Assembly: GCF_041103235.1 (NCBI RefSeq)
Contig: NZ_JBGCUN010000001.1
Span: 62,001 to 126,000 of the forward strand
DNA from: Yoonia sp. R2331
GTDB taxonomy: Bacteria; Pseudomonadota; Alphaproteobacteria; Rhodobacterales; Rhodobacteraceae
Direction of reading: 5' to 3'
DNA: 64,000 nucleotides
The notes beneath the pieces were generated by a model. The model did no database searches. It was not told the DNA's origin and was given only the letters and a program-made list of their open reading frames with translations. This document shows, piece by piece, positions 17,100 through 25,649 of this stretch. A program made the position numbers and the translations under genes. Each line of letters starts with the position of its first letter. Position 1 is the first letter of the stretch.

Positions 17100-17330
17100 C
17101 GTTGTTTCAAGTCCGTCCCCAATGTCGGGGCCGTGCATGGCTGGTCTCCTGGCTGCGGGTCGTTGCACCTTGTTGCCTTCCCGGTTTCCCAGTGGCGTCG
17201 TCACAAGGCACTTACCGCTTACAGTCGCGGGGGCGGCTGCGGTTAAGGGTCTCCCGTGTCAGGATCGGCCCCGTCGCATTCCCATTTCATCCCCCAAGGC
17301 TTGGCCTTTGTCGGGGGAACCGTGCGCCGT
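17100..17330 (-). promoter_or_regulatory. cobalamin riboswitch controlling hupE-cobW-cobN
   Basis: On the minus strand the leader contains, in order, GGGGGATGAAATGGGAATGC, CCGCGACTGTAAGCGG (complement at 17215-17231), GCCACTGGGAAACCGGGAAG (complement around 17175-17196) and the B12 box GCAGCCAGGAGACCAGCCAT (complement at 17137-17156). These are the conserved core elements of the AdoCbl-binding RNA. It sits about 90 bases upstream of the hupE start, so cobalamin should repress the transporter and downstream genes. Outer boundaries are approximate. Confidence 0.93.
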
Positions 17331-17640
17331 ATGTGTGCGCCTTCGCTGCAGCCAGCGTCAAGGGTGAAAGCGACGTCATCAGGCGACGTCACGACACGCG
17401 CCGGTGTCGTGATTGGGGTTTAGCGACCGAAGATCAGTTATTGGATGATCGTGGGCCTGAAACTGCATTCCGCGGGAGGATGACGGAAAGCTCGCGCATC
17501 AGCTTGCTGATCCAAACCAGTGGCACACCAAACAAGATCATGAAATTCCCACAAAATTTGACCCCAATTTGCCTGAAATTTGACAATCTTGATGGCTAAC
17601 CTCAAAGTTGAGTTGGAGAGGCGAAAACGAGTATTTTCAG
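17331..17640. other. intergenic region between riboswitch and vgrG
   Basis: About 310 bases with no convincing gene. The half nearest vgrG is clearly richer in A/T (AAATTTGACC, AATTTGCCTGAAATTTGACA), unlike the flanking DNA, and probably carries the vgrG promoter. The other half should hold the promoter of the riboswitch transcript. No tRNA or attachment site was recognised. Confidence 0.5.
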
Positions 17641-19692
17641 ATGAATGTTTCCTTCAAACAGGACGCCCGTATGGGCGTGCTGACGACTGTTTTGGGTCCC
17701 GACAAGCTTAGCCTTGTGCGTTTTGTTGGCGAAGAACACATGAACGACCTTTTCCGTTATCGGGTCGAGGCGATTTCCAATCGCAATGACGTGGATTTTG
17801 ACGCCCTGATTGGCACGCACGCCACCGTCAGCCTGACGTCATTTGATCTGCCGGACATCCCCTTTGACGGCATCGTCACCGAAGCACAGCTTTTGGGGCC
17901 AGGCGACAACGGGTGGCGGTACGAACTGATCTTGCGGCCCTGGTTCTGGATGCTCGGACTGCGCCGCAAGCAACAAATCTATCACGAGATGACCGTGGTG
18001 CAAATCTTGCAGGAATTGTTTGCACCCTACACCGGGCTGGGTGAGCCAGCGTTCGAGGTCAGGCTGGCCGGTGATTATCCCGTGCTTGAATACACAGTGC
18101 AGTATCGCGAAAGCGATCTGGCTTTTGCGCGGCGCATGATGGAACGCTTTGGTATCAGCTTTCATTTTGCCCACGACATGGGCAGCCACACGTTGGTGCT
18201 GACCGACAATATCACCGCCCACGAACCTTTGCCGGGTGGATCGCGCAAATACATCAGCACCGCAACGGGCCACCGGGCAGATGAAGAACATTTCTGGGAG
18301 ATGCGCCCGGCACGGCGCATGACCACCGGGGCAATCCGGCTGACGGACTACAACTTCAAAACCCCAACGGCGGCGATGGAAACCGAGCGATCAGGTGATG
18401 CGGTCTACGAAGAGGGTCAGATCGAAAGCTACGACTACCCCGGCGACTACCTTGAACAGGGCACTGGCAAAAAGGTTGCCCGGTTGCGTGTCGATCAGGA
18501 ACGCGGTCAAGATCCACGCCATCAGGCGCAGGGCGATTGCGCCAGCTTGCGCGCGGGCCAGATCATCGACATCAGGGGCGACAAGGTGCCCGGTGTAGGG
18601 AAGTCACTTTGTCTGTCTGCCCAGCACAGCTATGCCTCGGGCGGCTATGGGTCTGGCGATGATGCGGGTACCATGTATCAGGGTGATTATCTGCTGATGC
18701 CCTCGGGCGCGCAGATGCGCCCCGAACGCAAGACGAAACGCGCCGTCGTGCAGGGCCCGCAAACCGCCACGGTGGTGGGCGAGGGCGAGATTGATTGCGA
18801 CGAATACGGGCGGATTCTGGTGCATTTCCACTGGGACCTCGACAAGCGCTATTCGATGCGCTGCCGGGTCAGTCAGAACTGGGCGTCAAAGGGCTGGGGT
18901 GGCATGGTGATCCCGCGCATCGGGATGGAGGTCGTGGTCGAATTCCTTGAAGGCGATCCTGACAAACCGCTGGTCACGGGCTGTGTTTACAACGGCAAGA
19001 ATGACGTCCCCTATCCGTTGCCGGAACACAAAACCCGGTCTGTTTTTCGCAGCGATACGCACAAGGGGCAGGGGTTCAACGAATTCACGTTTGAAGACGA
19101 ACGTGGCGACGAACGCATCTATCTGCATGCGCAAAAGGACCACGAGGTTCATATCCAGAACAACAGCGCCAAGCGCGTTGATGTCAGTGAAGTGGAATCC
19201 ATCGGCAACAGCAAATTTTCCGAGATCGGCAAGGACTATAACTTTCAAATCGGTGGCAATGCGGTTACCGCGATTGGTGTGCCGGATGTCAGCGTGCATG
19301 CGCCAAAACCGATGGAGGCCTATGATGACGGGCCGTTGCAGCTCGCCTACAAAACGACGATCCACGGCAAACCCGATGCTGGGCGTGGCCATTACAAATT
19401 GATGGTCGCGCAATCCATGACAGAGGTGATCGGCACCCAATCAAACACACGGGTCGGGTCCAGCAGCACGATTGCAATTGGCACAAGCTTGCAGATGAAC
19501 GTGGGTTCGCAAAAGAACGAAACGGTGGGTGACGGGTCGTATGAAACTGTCGGCGGCGGCCGCTACATGCATGTTGGCAAGGAAATCGACCTGCGCTGCG
19601 GGGCATCACGGTTCATCATGAAACGCTCTGGCGAGATTGAGCTGGTTGGCACGCATATCAAGCTACGCGCCAAGAAAATCGACCTGAACTAG
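17641..19692 (+). CDS. vgrG: type VI secretion system tip protein VgrG
   Basis: A 683-residue VgrG. The gp27-like part begins with KLSLVRFVGEEHMNDLFRY, the QYRESDLAFARRMMERFGI segment is at about residue 155, and the gp5/OB-fold part includes NEFTFEDERGDERIYLHAQKD. The C-terminal beta-prism repeats (VGSQKNETVGDGSYETVGG) end without an obvious toxin domain, so effectors are probably carried as cargo. No baseplate or sheath genes are in the window: this is an orphan VgrG cluster. Start 17641 has only a weak ribosome site. Confidence 0.93.
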   Translation: MNVSFKQDARMGVLTTVLGPDKLSLVRFVGEEHMNDLFRYRVEAISNRNDVDFDALIGTHATVSLTSFDLPDIPFDGIVTEAQLLGPGDNGWRYELILRPWFWMLGLRRKQQIYHEMTVVQILQELFAPYTGLGEPAFEVRLAGDYPVLEYTVQYRESDLAFARRMMERFGISFHFAHDMGSHTLVLTDNITAHEPLPGGSRKYISTATGHRADEEHFWEMRPARRMTTGAIRLTDYNFKTPTAAMETERSGDAVYEEGQIESYDYPGDYLEQGTGKKVARLRVDQERGQDPRHQAQGDCASLRAGQIIDIRGDKVPGVGKSLCLSAQHSYASGGYGSGDDAGTMYQGDYLLMPSGAQMRPERKTKRAVVQGPQTATVVGEGEIDCDEYGRILVHFHWDLDKRYSMRCRVSQNWASKGWGGMVIPRIGMEVVVEFLEGDPDKPLVTGCVYNGKNDVPYPLPEHKTRSVFRSDTHKGQGFNEFTFEDERGDERIYLHAQKDHEVHIQNNSAKRVDVSEVESIGNSKFSEIGKDYNFQIGGNAVTAIGVPDVSVHAPKPMEAYDDGPLQLAYKTTIHGKPDAGRGHYKLMVAQSMTEVIGTQSNTRVGSSSTIAIGTSLQMNVGSQKNETVGDGSYETVGGGRYMHVGKEIDLRCGASRFIMKRSGEIELVGTHIKLRAKKIDLN

Positions 19693-19703
19693 GAGCCATC
19701 GAC

Positions 19704-20582
19704 ATGAAAGCAGTCATTGGAATTGGTGGCCTGGCGCTGGTCGGTTTTGCGGCTTGGACCATGTGGCCAAAGGCACCGGATGTAGCCACGGCCTGCGCGC
19801 CGGTGACCGAGGCAATCGGCGCAGAGGTACCGACCGAATTGGCTGCGATGCTCGATCGGACCTGTGCGGCAGCCTTTGTTGCCGACACCGATGCGTCTCG
19901 CGCATTTGATTTGGGCTACCCGTCTTTGGCCTTTGATCATGCGGATGAAAACGAAGTGCTCGCAGTGATCGACGCGACCGCAGGCGAGGGGGACCGGGGA
20001 TTCTTTGCCTCTGATCCTGCCATTCTTGATCGGCTGCCCGATGGTCCGACGGCAGACTTTGTGCGCGCCTCTCGCGATGCACAGAGCGCGTTGGCGCAAG
20101 CTGATGATGTTGGTGCGGTTTTGCGGGCAATCCCGATTTGGGGCAATGATGCGAATATGGAAGTCATCGTGGACGGATGCGGTGATTTCGATTGCGCGAC
20201 TGATGCAAGTGATTGCGCCGGTTATGTGGGTTTGGCGGACAAGTTGCTGGTCGCGCAGGGGACTGCAACACTGGCAGAGGTGCAGACAGCTTGCCCAGTT
20301 AGCCCCGGTTGGGTGCTGGGTCTGCGCCGCGCGGGACTTGTTGATACGGCATGTACCAGCACGTTGGCGGTGAACCGTGCGATGGCTGATCCCGCAACCC
20401 TTGGCACGGCATGCTATCCTTCAGGGCTCGATGCCAGCGCATTGCCCGCCATTGGATCAGCCGACTACCCACGCCTAGTGCGCGCAAACGGGATCGATGG
20501 CGTGTCGGCTGGCACTTTGCGTGTCATGCAATCCGCCTATCCCGAAGCCACTGCATATCTTACGACCGCCGGAGGCAGTTAA
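19704..20582 (+). CDS. unrecognised membrane-anchored periplasmic protein in T6SS cluster
   Basis: A 292-residue protein starting 11 bases after vgrG. An N-terminal hydrophobic segment (VIGIGGLALVGFAAW, residues 4-19) lacks a clear cleavage site and probably anchors it, with the remainder in the periplasm. It is acidic, Ala-rich and has several Cys (CGDFDCATDASDC near residue 158) that could form disulfides. No family is recognised. Its location fits an immunity protein against a periplasm-acting effector or a structural accessory; both are inference. Confidence 0.75.
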   Translation: MKAVIGIGGLALVGFAAWTMWPKAPDVATACAPVTEAIGAEVPTELAAMLDRTCAAAFVADTDASRAFDLGYPSLAFDHADENEVLAVIDATAGEGDRGFFASDPAILDRLPDGPTADFVRASRDAQSALAQADDVGAVLRAIPIWGNDANMEVIVDGCGDFDCATDASDCAGYVGLADKLLVAQGTATLAEVQTACPVSPGWVLGLRRAGLVDTACTSTLAVNRAMADPATLGTACYPSGLDASALPAIGSADYPRLVRANGIDGVSAGTLRVMQSAYPEATAYLTTAGGS

Positions 20583-21254
20583 ATGGTTGAATTCACCAGA
20601 GAAGACCTTGATGCGTTTCTGTCAAAGACCGACTTTGATTTTTCCAAAACCTCAGATTGGGAAGCATTTCTGGAAGAGCGCCGCTTAGGTGGATCGGGCC
20701 GCGACGCGGACGGAATTCAGCTTCGCGACATCAAAAATTATGCTGTGGGCTTTGCCAATGTGATCACCACAAGCGGCACAGTTACCGCGCGCTTTAATGT
20801 CCGCACATTGGGCAGTGGCCTCGCCCTGCCGCCGGGTATTCTTTACGTCTATCACAACGACAGCCCCGGCCCCAAAAAGGTGACCAGCTTTTACGTTGGC
20901 CCGCCGACGTCCTCCGCATCGTTCCAGCTTGAGGTCAGCAGTGGTGGCCCGGATGGCGAAGAAGGCTGGGGTGCGCTTTATTATGTGATCATCAAGTCAG
21001 GGAACCTGCCCGGGCAGGGGCTGGCGGAAATGGCCGGAAAACGTGCCTTGCGCCAGGCGATCAAGACCGCTGGTTGGCTGACACGCGGTGGGTTCCGCCT
21101 GCTGTCGATGGGCGAAGCGGGCTATGACGTCACGGTGCAGGTGGGCAATGGCGCGCCGACTCGCGATTTCATGCCGCAAGAGATCATCTCGGACGCCGGG
21201 ATGGAACAGATCGAGGAAACCGCGCGCAATGCGTGGGATGCCTTGACCGATTAG
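20583..21254 (+). CDS. unrecognised T6SS-cluster protein, candidate effector
   Basis: A 223-residue soluble protein directly abutting the previous stop. It has an acidic N-terminal 45 residues, a predicted beta-rich centre (VTARFNVRTLGSGLALPPG), and a glycine/alanine-rich region with possible amphipathic helices (AEMAGKRALRQAIKTAGWL). It precedes the PAAR gene, a common place for T6SS cargo. No catalytic motif is evident. An effector is a reasonable guess; a structural adaptor is the alternative. Confidence 0.7.
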   Translation: MVEFTREDLDAFLSKTDFDFSKTSDWEAFLEERRLGGSGRDADGIQLRDIKNYAVGFANVITTSGTVTARFNVRTLGSGLALPPGILYVYHNDSPGPKKVTSFYVGPPTSSASFQLEVSSGGPDGEEGWGALYYVIIKSGNLPGQGLAEMAGKRALRQAIKTAGWLTRGGFRLLSMGEAGYDVTVQVGNGAPTRDFMPQEIISDAGMEQIEETARNAWDALTD

Positions 21255-21265
21255 GGGAAAACTTG

Positions 21266-21667
21266 ATGCCAGCCGCCTCTCGCAAGGGTGATATCTGCGT
21301 CGGTCACGGATGCTTCCCGCCGACACCGTCGATTGCGGGCAGCCCCAATGTCTCTATTGACGGCATTCCGGCCTTGCGCAAAGGCGATGCAGTCGCGCCA
21401 CATGGCTGTTCGAACTGCCCGCCGCATGGGCGTTCAGTCTCTGCCGGGTCACCGACGGTCTTTGTGAATGGCAGGCCTTTGGCCCGGATCGGGGATGGGG
21501 TTGATTGCGGTGGGTCGGTGTCTGCCGGGTCCGGCACTGTCACGGCGGATGTTCAGCCCGCACCGACCTTTTCACCCCTGCGGCTGGCGCGAGGTGCGCC
21601 CTGCGTGCGCGAATGCATGCGCGATGCCAACCGCAAGGGTCAGGCCTTTGTGACCAGTTCCGGATGA
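21266..21667 (+). CDS. PAAR-domain T6SS spike protein
   Basis: A 133-residue PAAR protein. It begins MPAASRKGDICVGHGC and contains the repeated PAAR-type turns SPNVSIDGIPALRKGD, GSPTVFVNGRPLARIGD and SAGSGTVTA. The domain sharpens the VgrG tip and can carry an effector. The C-terminal 30 residues (Cys- and Arg-containing) are an extension after the PAAR fold, too short for a toxin. The stop overlaps the DUF4123 start by four bases. Confidence 0.9.
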   Translation: MPAASRKGDICVGHGCFPPTPSIAGSPNVSIDGIPALRKGDAVAPHGCSNCPPHGRSVSAGSPTVFVNGRPLARIGDGVDCGGSVSAGSGTVTADVQPAPTFSPLRLARGAPCVRECMRDANRKGQAFVTSSG

Positions 21668-22647
21668 ACGGCGCGACACCCATATCCCGCAGGACCCTGT
21701 TCGGCCTGCGCCGCGCGTTTCGCGCAGGTCAATTGACGGCCGTGCTGGATGCCACAAGCTATGATAATCTGCTGGCCACTATCGGCGCATCCCGCCTGAC
21801 ATTCGAAAGCCTGTTTTCCGGCGAAGATGCGATCATGTTGTCGGGTGAGGCCCCTTATGTCGTGGCTCTGGATCCGGACAGGCCCAAAGCTGTCCGGGAC
21901 CTGATCAAGGCGGCAAATCATCGCCACGCGGGTTTTGTTGCGCAAAGCGATGCATCATTGGATGATCTGCGCAGGCATTTTGCCGGGCGTTTGCACGTCA
22001 TCATCAACGAGGGTCAAGACATGGCGCTTTTCCGGTTTTATGACACCCGCATTCTGCTGGCGTTCCTGGCTTCGCTTACCACAACAGAGGCGGCGGCGTT
22101 CTGGGGACCCGTCGATCAGGCCTATGTGGCGCGCGGCGCCGGGATCGCAAAGATCAATATGCCGTTGCTTCCCGGTGCGTCCGTCGCCACCGACCTTGAG
22201 CCCGCCGAAGGTGATATCCGCCCCCCTGTGCTGCAACAGATCAACAGCAACCAGATGGAACAAATGAGCAAGGTCACCGACACGGTCTTTCGTGAGCGGC
22301 TGCAGGCCTACCTGACCACGGAATGGGGCGGCGATGTTGGTGACCGCACCCCCGACGAGGTGCAGGACCTGATCGGTGCTTCCATTGCCGATTGCGCCCG
22401 GCTCGAGGTGTGTCGCGAGATGGATATCGTCACAATGGCGATCGTGCGCATGCGCAAACCTGCGCTGGTCGCATCTGATGAATTCTGGGAGGCCGTCATC
22501 GCCCAGAAGCCAAATCCGAACCAACGCTCTGGCGCGTTTCTGGGCCGGATCATCATCGAACTGGAACCTGACGCCGCCATTGCCTTTTATCAGCGGCTGA
22601 ACGGGTGGTGGGAGTTTGGAAAAGCAGAAGAGGAGATGGAACTTTGA
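21664..22647 (+). CDS. DUF4123 T6SS effector adaptor/chaperone
   Basis: A 327-residue DUF4123-type protein. The domain covers about residues 15-140 with LTAVLDATSYDNLLA, EAPYVVALDP and the FRFYDTRILLAFLASLT motif that is the best hallmark of the family. DUF4123 proteins (Tap-1/TEC) load effectors on VgrG or PAAR and are normally encoded next to their cargo. Translation is coupled to the PAAR gene (ATGA overlap). The C-terminal half is not recognised and may bind the specific cargo. Confidence 0.85.
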   Translation: MNGATPISRRTLFGLRRAFRAGQLTAVLDATSYDNLLATIGASRLTFESLFSGEDAIMLSGEAPYVVALDPDRPKAVRDLIKAANHRHAGFVAQSDASLDDLRRHFAGRLHVIINEGQDMALFRFYDTRILLAFLASLTTTEAAAFWGPVDQAYVARGAGIAKINMPLLPGASVATDLEPAEGDIRPPVLQQINSNQMEQMSKVTDTVFRERLQAYLTTEWGGDVGDRTPDEVQDLIGASIADCARLEVCREMDIVTMAIVRMRKPALVASDEFWEAVIAQKPNPNQRSGAFLGRIIIELEPDAAIAFYQRLNGWWEFGKAEEEMEL

Positions 22648-23261
22648 TCATCCCATCGCAAAAATCTGCGGAAGCCTTGGCCGAACTGGGCCGCGAGGGG
22701 GGACGTTGGGCCGAAGGCTTGGCCCGGCGCGAGGCGCTGGACCCGGCAACGCGGCCATTGCCGCCCTATGACTGCCCAACGGGCACCTGCGCCACTGACA
22801 AGCCGTGTGAAGAGGTAAAGCCAGGCGATACCATCGCCCCTGACAGCCGCGAACATGTCGAGCGCAATGCCTGCAACCGGTGCCCTGCCACCAATCCGAC
22901 CCCGGTGACAGAGGTGCAAAGCCGGATGTGGCCATTGCCCGACAAAGAGGTCGTGGTTCGTTACGAGGACTCAGAAGGAAACCATTGGCTGCCCGACAGC
23001 ATGTTTTCAGCGCCGCGCTTTCATGGAGATGCCGGTTTGGGGGCGCGAGACGCGCCCAACATGACCTACAGGGTCGCCCTGTCATTGTCCGGCGGGCGCG
23101 GCTGGCAGTGCCGCTATTTTGGCGGTGTTCTGGATGACACCAGCCTTGATCTGGGCACATTCGATTATGCCGACGGTGGGACGTCGATGCACATGAGCAT
23201 GGACGTCAGCCCGCATAACGCCAATCCTAACTACGCCCCAAACCTGACCGAGACATTCTAA
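22644..23261 (+). CDS. unrecognised T6SS-cluster protein, candidate cargo
   Basis: A 205-residue ORF read from a TTG that overlaps the DUF4123 stop (TTGA); an AGGAG lies at good spacing. Four Cys (CPTGTCATDKPC and CNRC, residues 48-83) could bind zinc or form disulfides, followed by a beta-rich part rich in aromatic residues and a C-terminal stretch with His/Asp/Asn (MHMSMDVSPHNANPNYAPN). No known fold is recognised. Being directly downstream of the adaptor makes it a strong candidate for the adaptor's cargo. Confidence 0.68.
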   Translation: MIIPSQKSAEALAELGREGGRWAEGLARREALDPATRPLPPYDCPTGTCATDKPCEEVKPGDTIAPDSREHVERNACNRCPATNPTPVTEVQSRMWPLPDKEVVVRYEDSEGNHWLPDSMFSAPRFHGDAGLGARDAPNMTYRVALSLSGGRGWQCRYFGGVLDDTSLDLGTFDYADGGTSMHMSMDVSPHNANPNYAPNLTETF

Positions 23262-23264
23262 GCC

Positions 23265-23861
23265 ATGACCCGCCCAAACGACCCCGAAAAAGGCGTCTTC
23301 CGCCTTGGTCAGGACCTGAGCCTTGCCGACATCTGGATCGGACTGCACAGCGACGCCAAGCAATGGCAGCGCGCCGCGTTTGCGCCCGATACGCTGCGGC
23401 AGCGGGCAGCGGTGGCCGACAACACCAACGCGCTATTGGCGGTTCTGGACACTTGCGAGGCCGCGCGGTGGCAGGCCTTTATCGAGGCACAGGGGATCAC
23501 TCAGATCGGTGCGATTGCGCTGTCCTGGTGCAAGGGCGCGGATCTGCAAGCTGTGGCGGACGGTGTTCTGCTGGACATCGAAGAGCCTGCGCAAATAGAT
23601 GAACGCGCGATCAGGCTTTTCAATCCGGCCATGCGACCGCAAAGCCGATCCCTGATGCAACTGGCAGAGGCGGTCAGCTATGACATCAAGGCGTTAGTGC
23701 TTGTGGCGCTCTGCGATCCGGCACCTATCGTCATGGATGTCTCGACTGCGTGGCTGGTTGATCTGCCCCCGATGTTAGGCGCGGTTCTGTTGAAACGCTA
23801 TGACCCCGCCGTGTCAAAGTTGCAGCCCGAAATCCTCGAGACATGGCAAGCTGCTGCTTAA
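23265..23861 (+). CDS. unrecognised T6SS-cluster protein
   Basis: A 198-residue Ala/Leu-rich protein predicted to be mainly helical, with no signal peptide, starting three bases after the previous gene. Segments such as LSLADIWIGLHSDAKQW and QARWxAFIEAQGITQ repeat hydrophobic spacing but give no family match. As the last gene of the cluster it could be a cytoplasmic immunity protein or a second adaptor. Only position supports this. Confidence 0.68.
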   Translation: MTRPNDPEKGVFRLGQDLSLADIWIGLHSDAKQWQRAAFAPDTLRQRAAVADNTNALLAVLDTCEAARWQAFIEAQGITQIGAIALSWCKGADLQAVADGVLLDIEEPAQIDERAIRLFNPAMRPQSRSLMQLAEAVSYDIKALVLVALCDPAPIVMDVSTAWLVDLPPMLGAVLLKRYDPAVSKLQPEILETWQAAA

Positions 23862-23966
23862 CGGCGCGTTTTCGGCTGCGACACAATCCCGACTAAAACA
23901 ATCGGGCCTGTCATTGTGCGACGGATCGGGCTAAAACCGCCGCGACCAGCAAGCAGAGCACACTTC

Positions 23967-25592
23967 ATGGACAAGCACATCATTACCGGGACAGCGTTGC
24001 TGATTGCTGCGGTGTGTCTGTTGCCACTGCTGGGCGTCGTTGCGGCCGCTGCTCTTGGGACGTTTGATACGCTTTCACAGCTCGCCCAGACCGTGCTGTG
24101 GCGCTATACTTGGACGACGCTGGTTTTGGTCGTGCTGGTCGCAAGCGGCAGCATCCTCATTGGTAGTGTCACTGCCTGGCTTGTGGTCACGACAGAGTTT
24201 CGCGGGCGCCGGTTGCTGGAAGTCGGGCTGGTCATCCCGCTGGCGTTTCCGGCCTATGTTTTGGCCTATGCCTACACCGATGTGCTGGACCATCCAGGCA
24301 TTGTGCAATCCACTTTGCGCGATCTGATGGGATGGGGGCCGCGCGATTATTGGTTCCCGGAAATCCGGTCATTGGGTGGTGCGGCATTGATGCTGACGCT
24401 GGTACTTTATCCTTATGTCTACCTGCTGGCACGCACCGCGTTTCGCTTGCAGGCGGCCGCGCCGTTCTATGCTGCAAGGTCGCTGGGTGCATCGCCGTTG
24501 CACGCCTATTTGCGGGTCTCTTTGCCGCTGGCGCGTCCCGCCATTGCCGCAGGCGCGCTTTTGGTGGTGATGGAGACGATTGCCGATTTTGGCACCGTTG
24601 CGCATTTCAGTGTCCAAACCTTTGCTACGGGTATCTACACCAGTTGGTTCGGGTTGGCAGATCGTGGCGCGGCGGCGCAATTGGCGTTGGGTCTTTTGAC
24701 CTTTGCGCTGCTGGTGGCGGCCCTTGAATACATCAACCGGGGCAGGGCGACCTATGCCACCAAAGGCCAGCAAGAGCCGTTTTCGCGGTTCCATCTGTCA
24801 GGTGGTCGCGCCTTGGCCGCACAGATTGCCTGTGCATTGCCGGTGCTACTGGGGGTGGTCATCCCAACGATCACACTGATCCTGATGGGGCTGCGGTCCG
24901 AACAGGATATCTTTAGCCCGCGCTATGTGGGGTTCATCCAGAATTCGCTTCTGCTTGCAGCTATTGCCGCTGTGCTGACGGTGAGTGCTGCGATCATTCT
25001 TGGCACCTTTGACCGGATCCTGAAAAGCCGCACGTCGCTTGCGACGCTGTTCGTCGGGCGGCTTGGTTATGCGGTTCCGGGTGGGGTAATCGCGGTGGGG
25101 CTGATGGTGCCCTTTGCACGGTTCGACAACTGGTTTGATGCCCGGATGGAAGACTGGTTCGACATCTCGACCGGGCTGCTGATCTCGGGTTCGATCTGGT
25201 TGTTGATTGCGGCCTATCTGATCCGGTTTCTGGCCGCTGCAATCGGGGCCTATGACAGCGGGTTGTCGACGGTCACCCCGAACGTGGATGCGGCAGCGCG
25301 GGTGCTGGGGCGCAGCGCATGGGGAACCGTCCGGTCAATCCATATGCCAATCTTGCGGGGCAGCATCCTGACGGCGCTGCTGATTGTCTTTGTCGATACG
25401 ATCAAGGAATTGCCCGCCACGCTGATCCTGCGGCCCTTCAATTATGACACGCTGGCGGTGCAGGCCTTTCGTCTCGCCTCGGACGAGCGGCTGGAAGGAG
25501 CGGCGGTGCCAAGCCTGATGATTGCGGCGATCGGTCTGTTGCCGGTGATCTTGTTGTGCGTCCGGATCGGGGACAGGCGACAGCGGTCATAA
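23967..25592 (+). CDS. iron(III)-type ABC transporter permease
   Basis: A 541-residue membrane protein with two permease halves and about twelve helices, typical of FbpB/ThiP fused permeases. The EAA loops are visible: YAARSLGASPLHAYLRVSLPLARPAI near residue 175 and DAAARVLGRSAWGTVRSIHMPIL near residue 450. It would work with the periplasmic protein encoded convergently at 25650-26663. No ATPase gene is adjacent. Start 23967 is the ATG nearest the first helix, without a strong ribosome site. Confidence 0.9.
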   Translation: MDKHIITGTALLIAAVCLLPLLGVVAAAALGTFDTLSQLAQTVLWRYTWTTLVLVVLVASGSILIGSVTAWLVVTTEFRGRRLLEVGLVIPLAFPAYVLAYAYTDVLDHPGIVQSTLRDLMGWGPRDYWFPEIRSLGGAALMLTLVLYPYVYLLARTAFRLQAAAPFYAARSLGASPLHAYLRVSLPLARPAIAAGALLVVMETIADFGTVAHFSVQTFATGIYTSWFGLADRGAAAQLALGLLTFALLVAALEYINRGRATYATKGQQEPFSRFHLSGGRALAAQIACALPVLLGVVIPTITLILMGLRSEQDIFSPRYVGFIQNSLLLAAIAAVLTVSAAIILGTFDRILKSRTSLATLFVGRLGYAVPGGVIAVGLMVPFARFDNWFDARMEDWFDISTGLLISGSIWLLIAAYLIRFLAAAIGAYDSGLSTVTPNVDAAARVLGRSAWGTVRSIHMPILRGSILTALLIVFVDTIKELPATLILRPFNYDTLAVQAFRLASDERLEGAAVPSLMIAAIGLLPVILLCVRIGDRRQRS

Positions 25593-25594
25593 AG

Positions 25595-25622
25595 AAAGGC
25601 GCGCCGAGAGTGGCGCGCCTTT
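25595..25622. terminator. bidirectional intrinsic terminator
   Basis: AAAGGCGCGCC-GAGAGT-GGCGCGCCTTT lies between the convergent permease and binding-protein genes. The A-tract and T-tract on the two sides allow it to serve both directions. Confidence 0.88.
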
Positions 25623-25649
25623 GGATCGTGTAGTGCCGATGTGGGCGAA

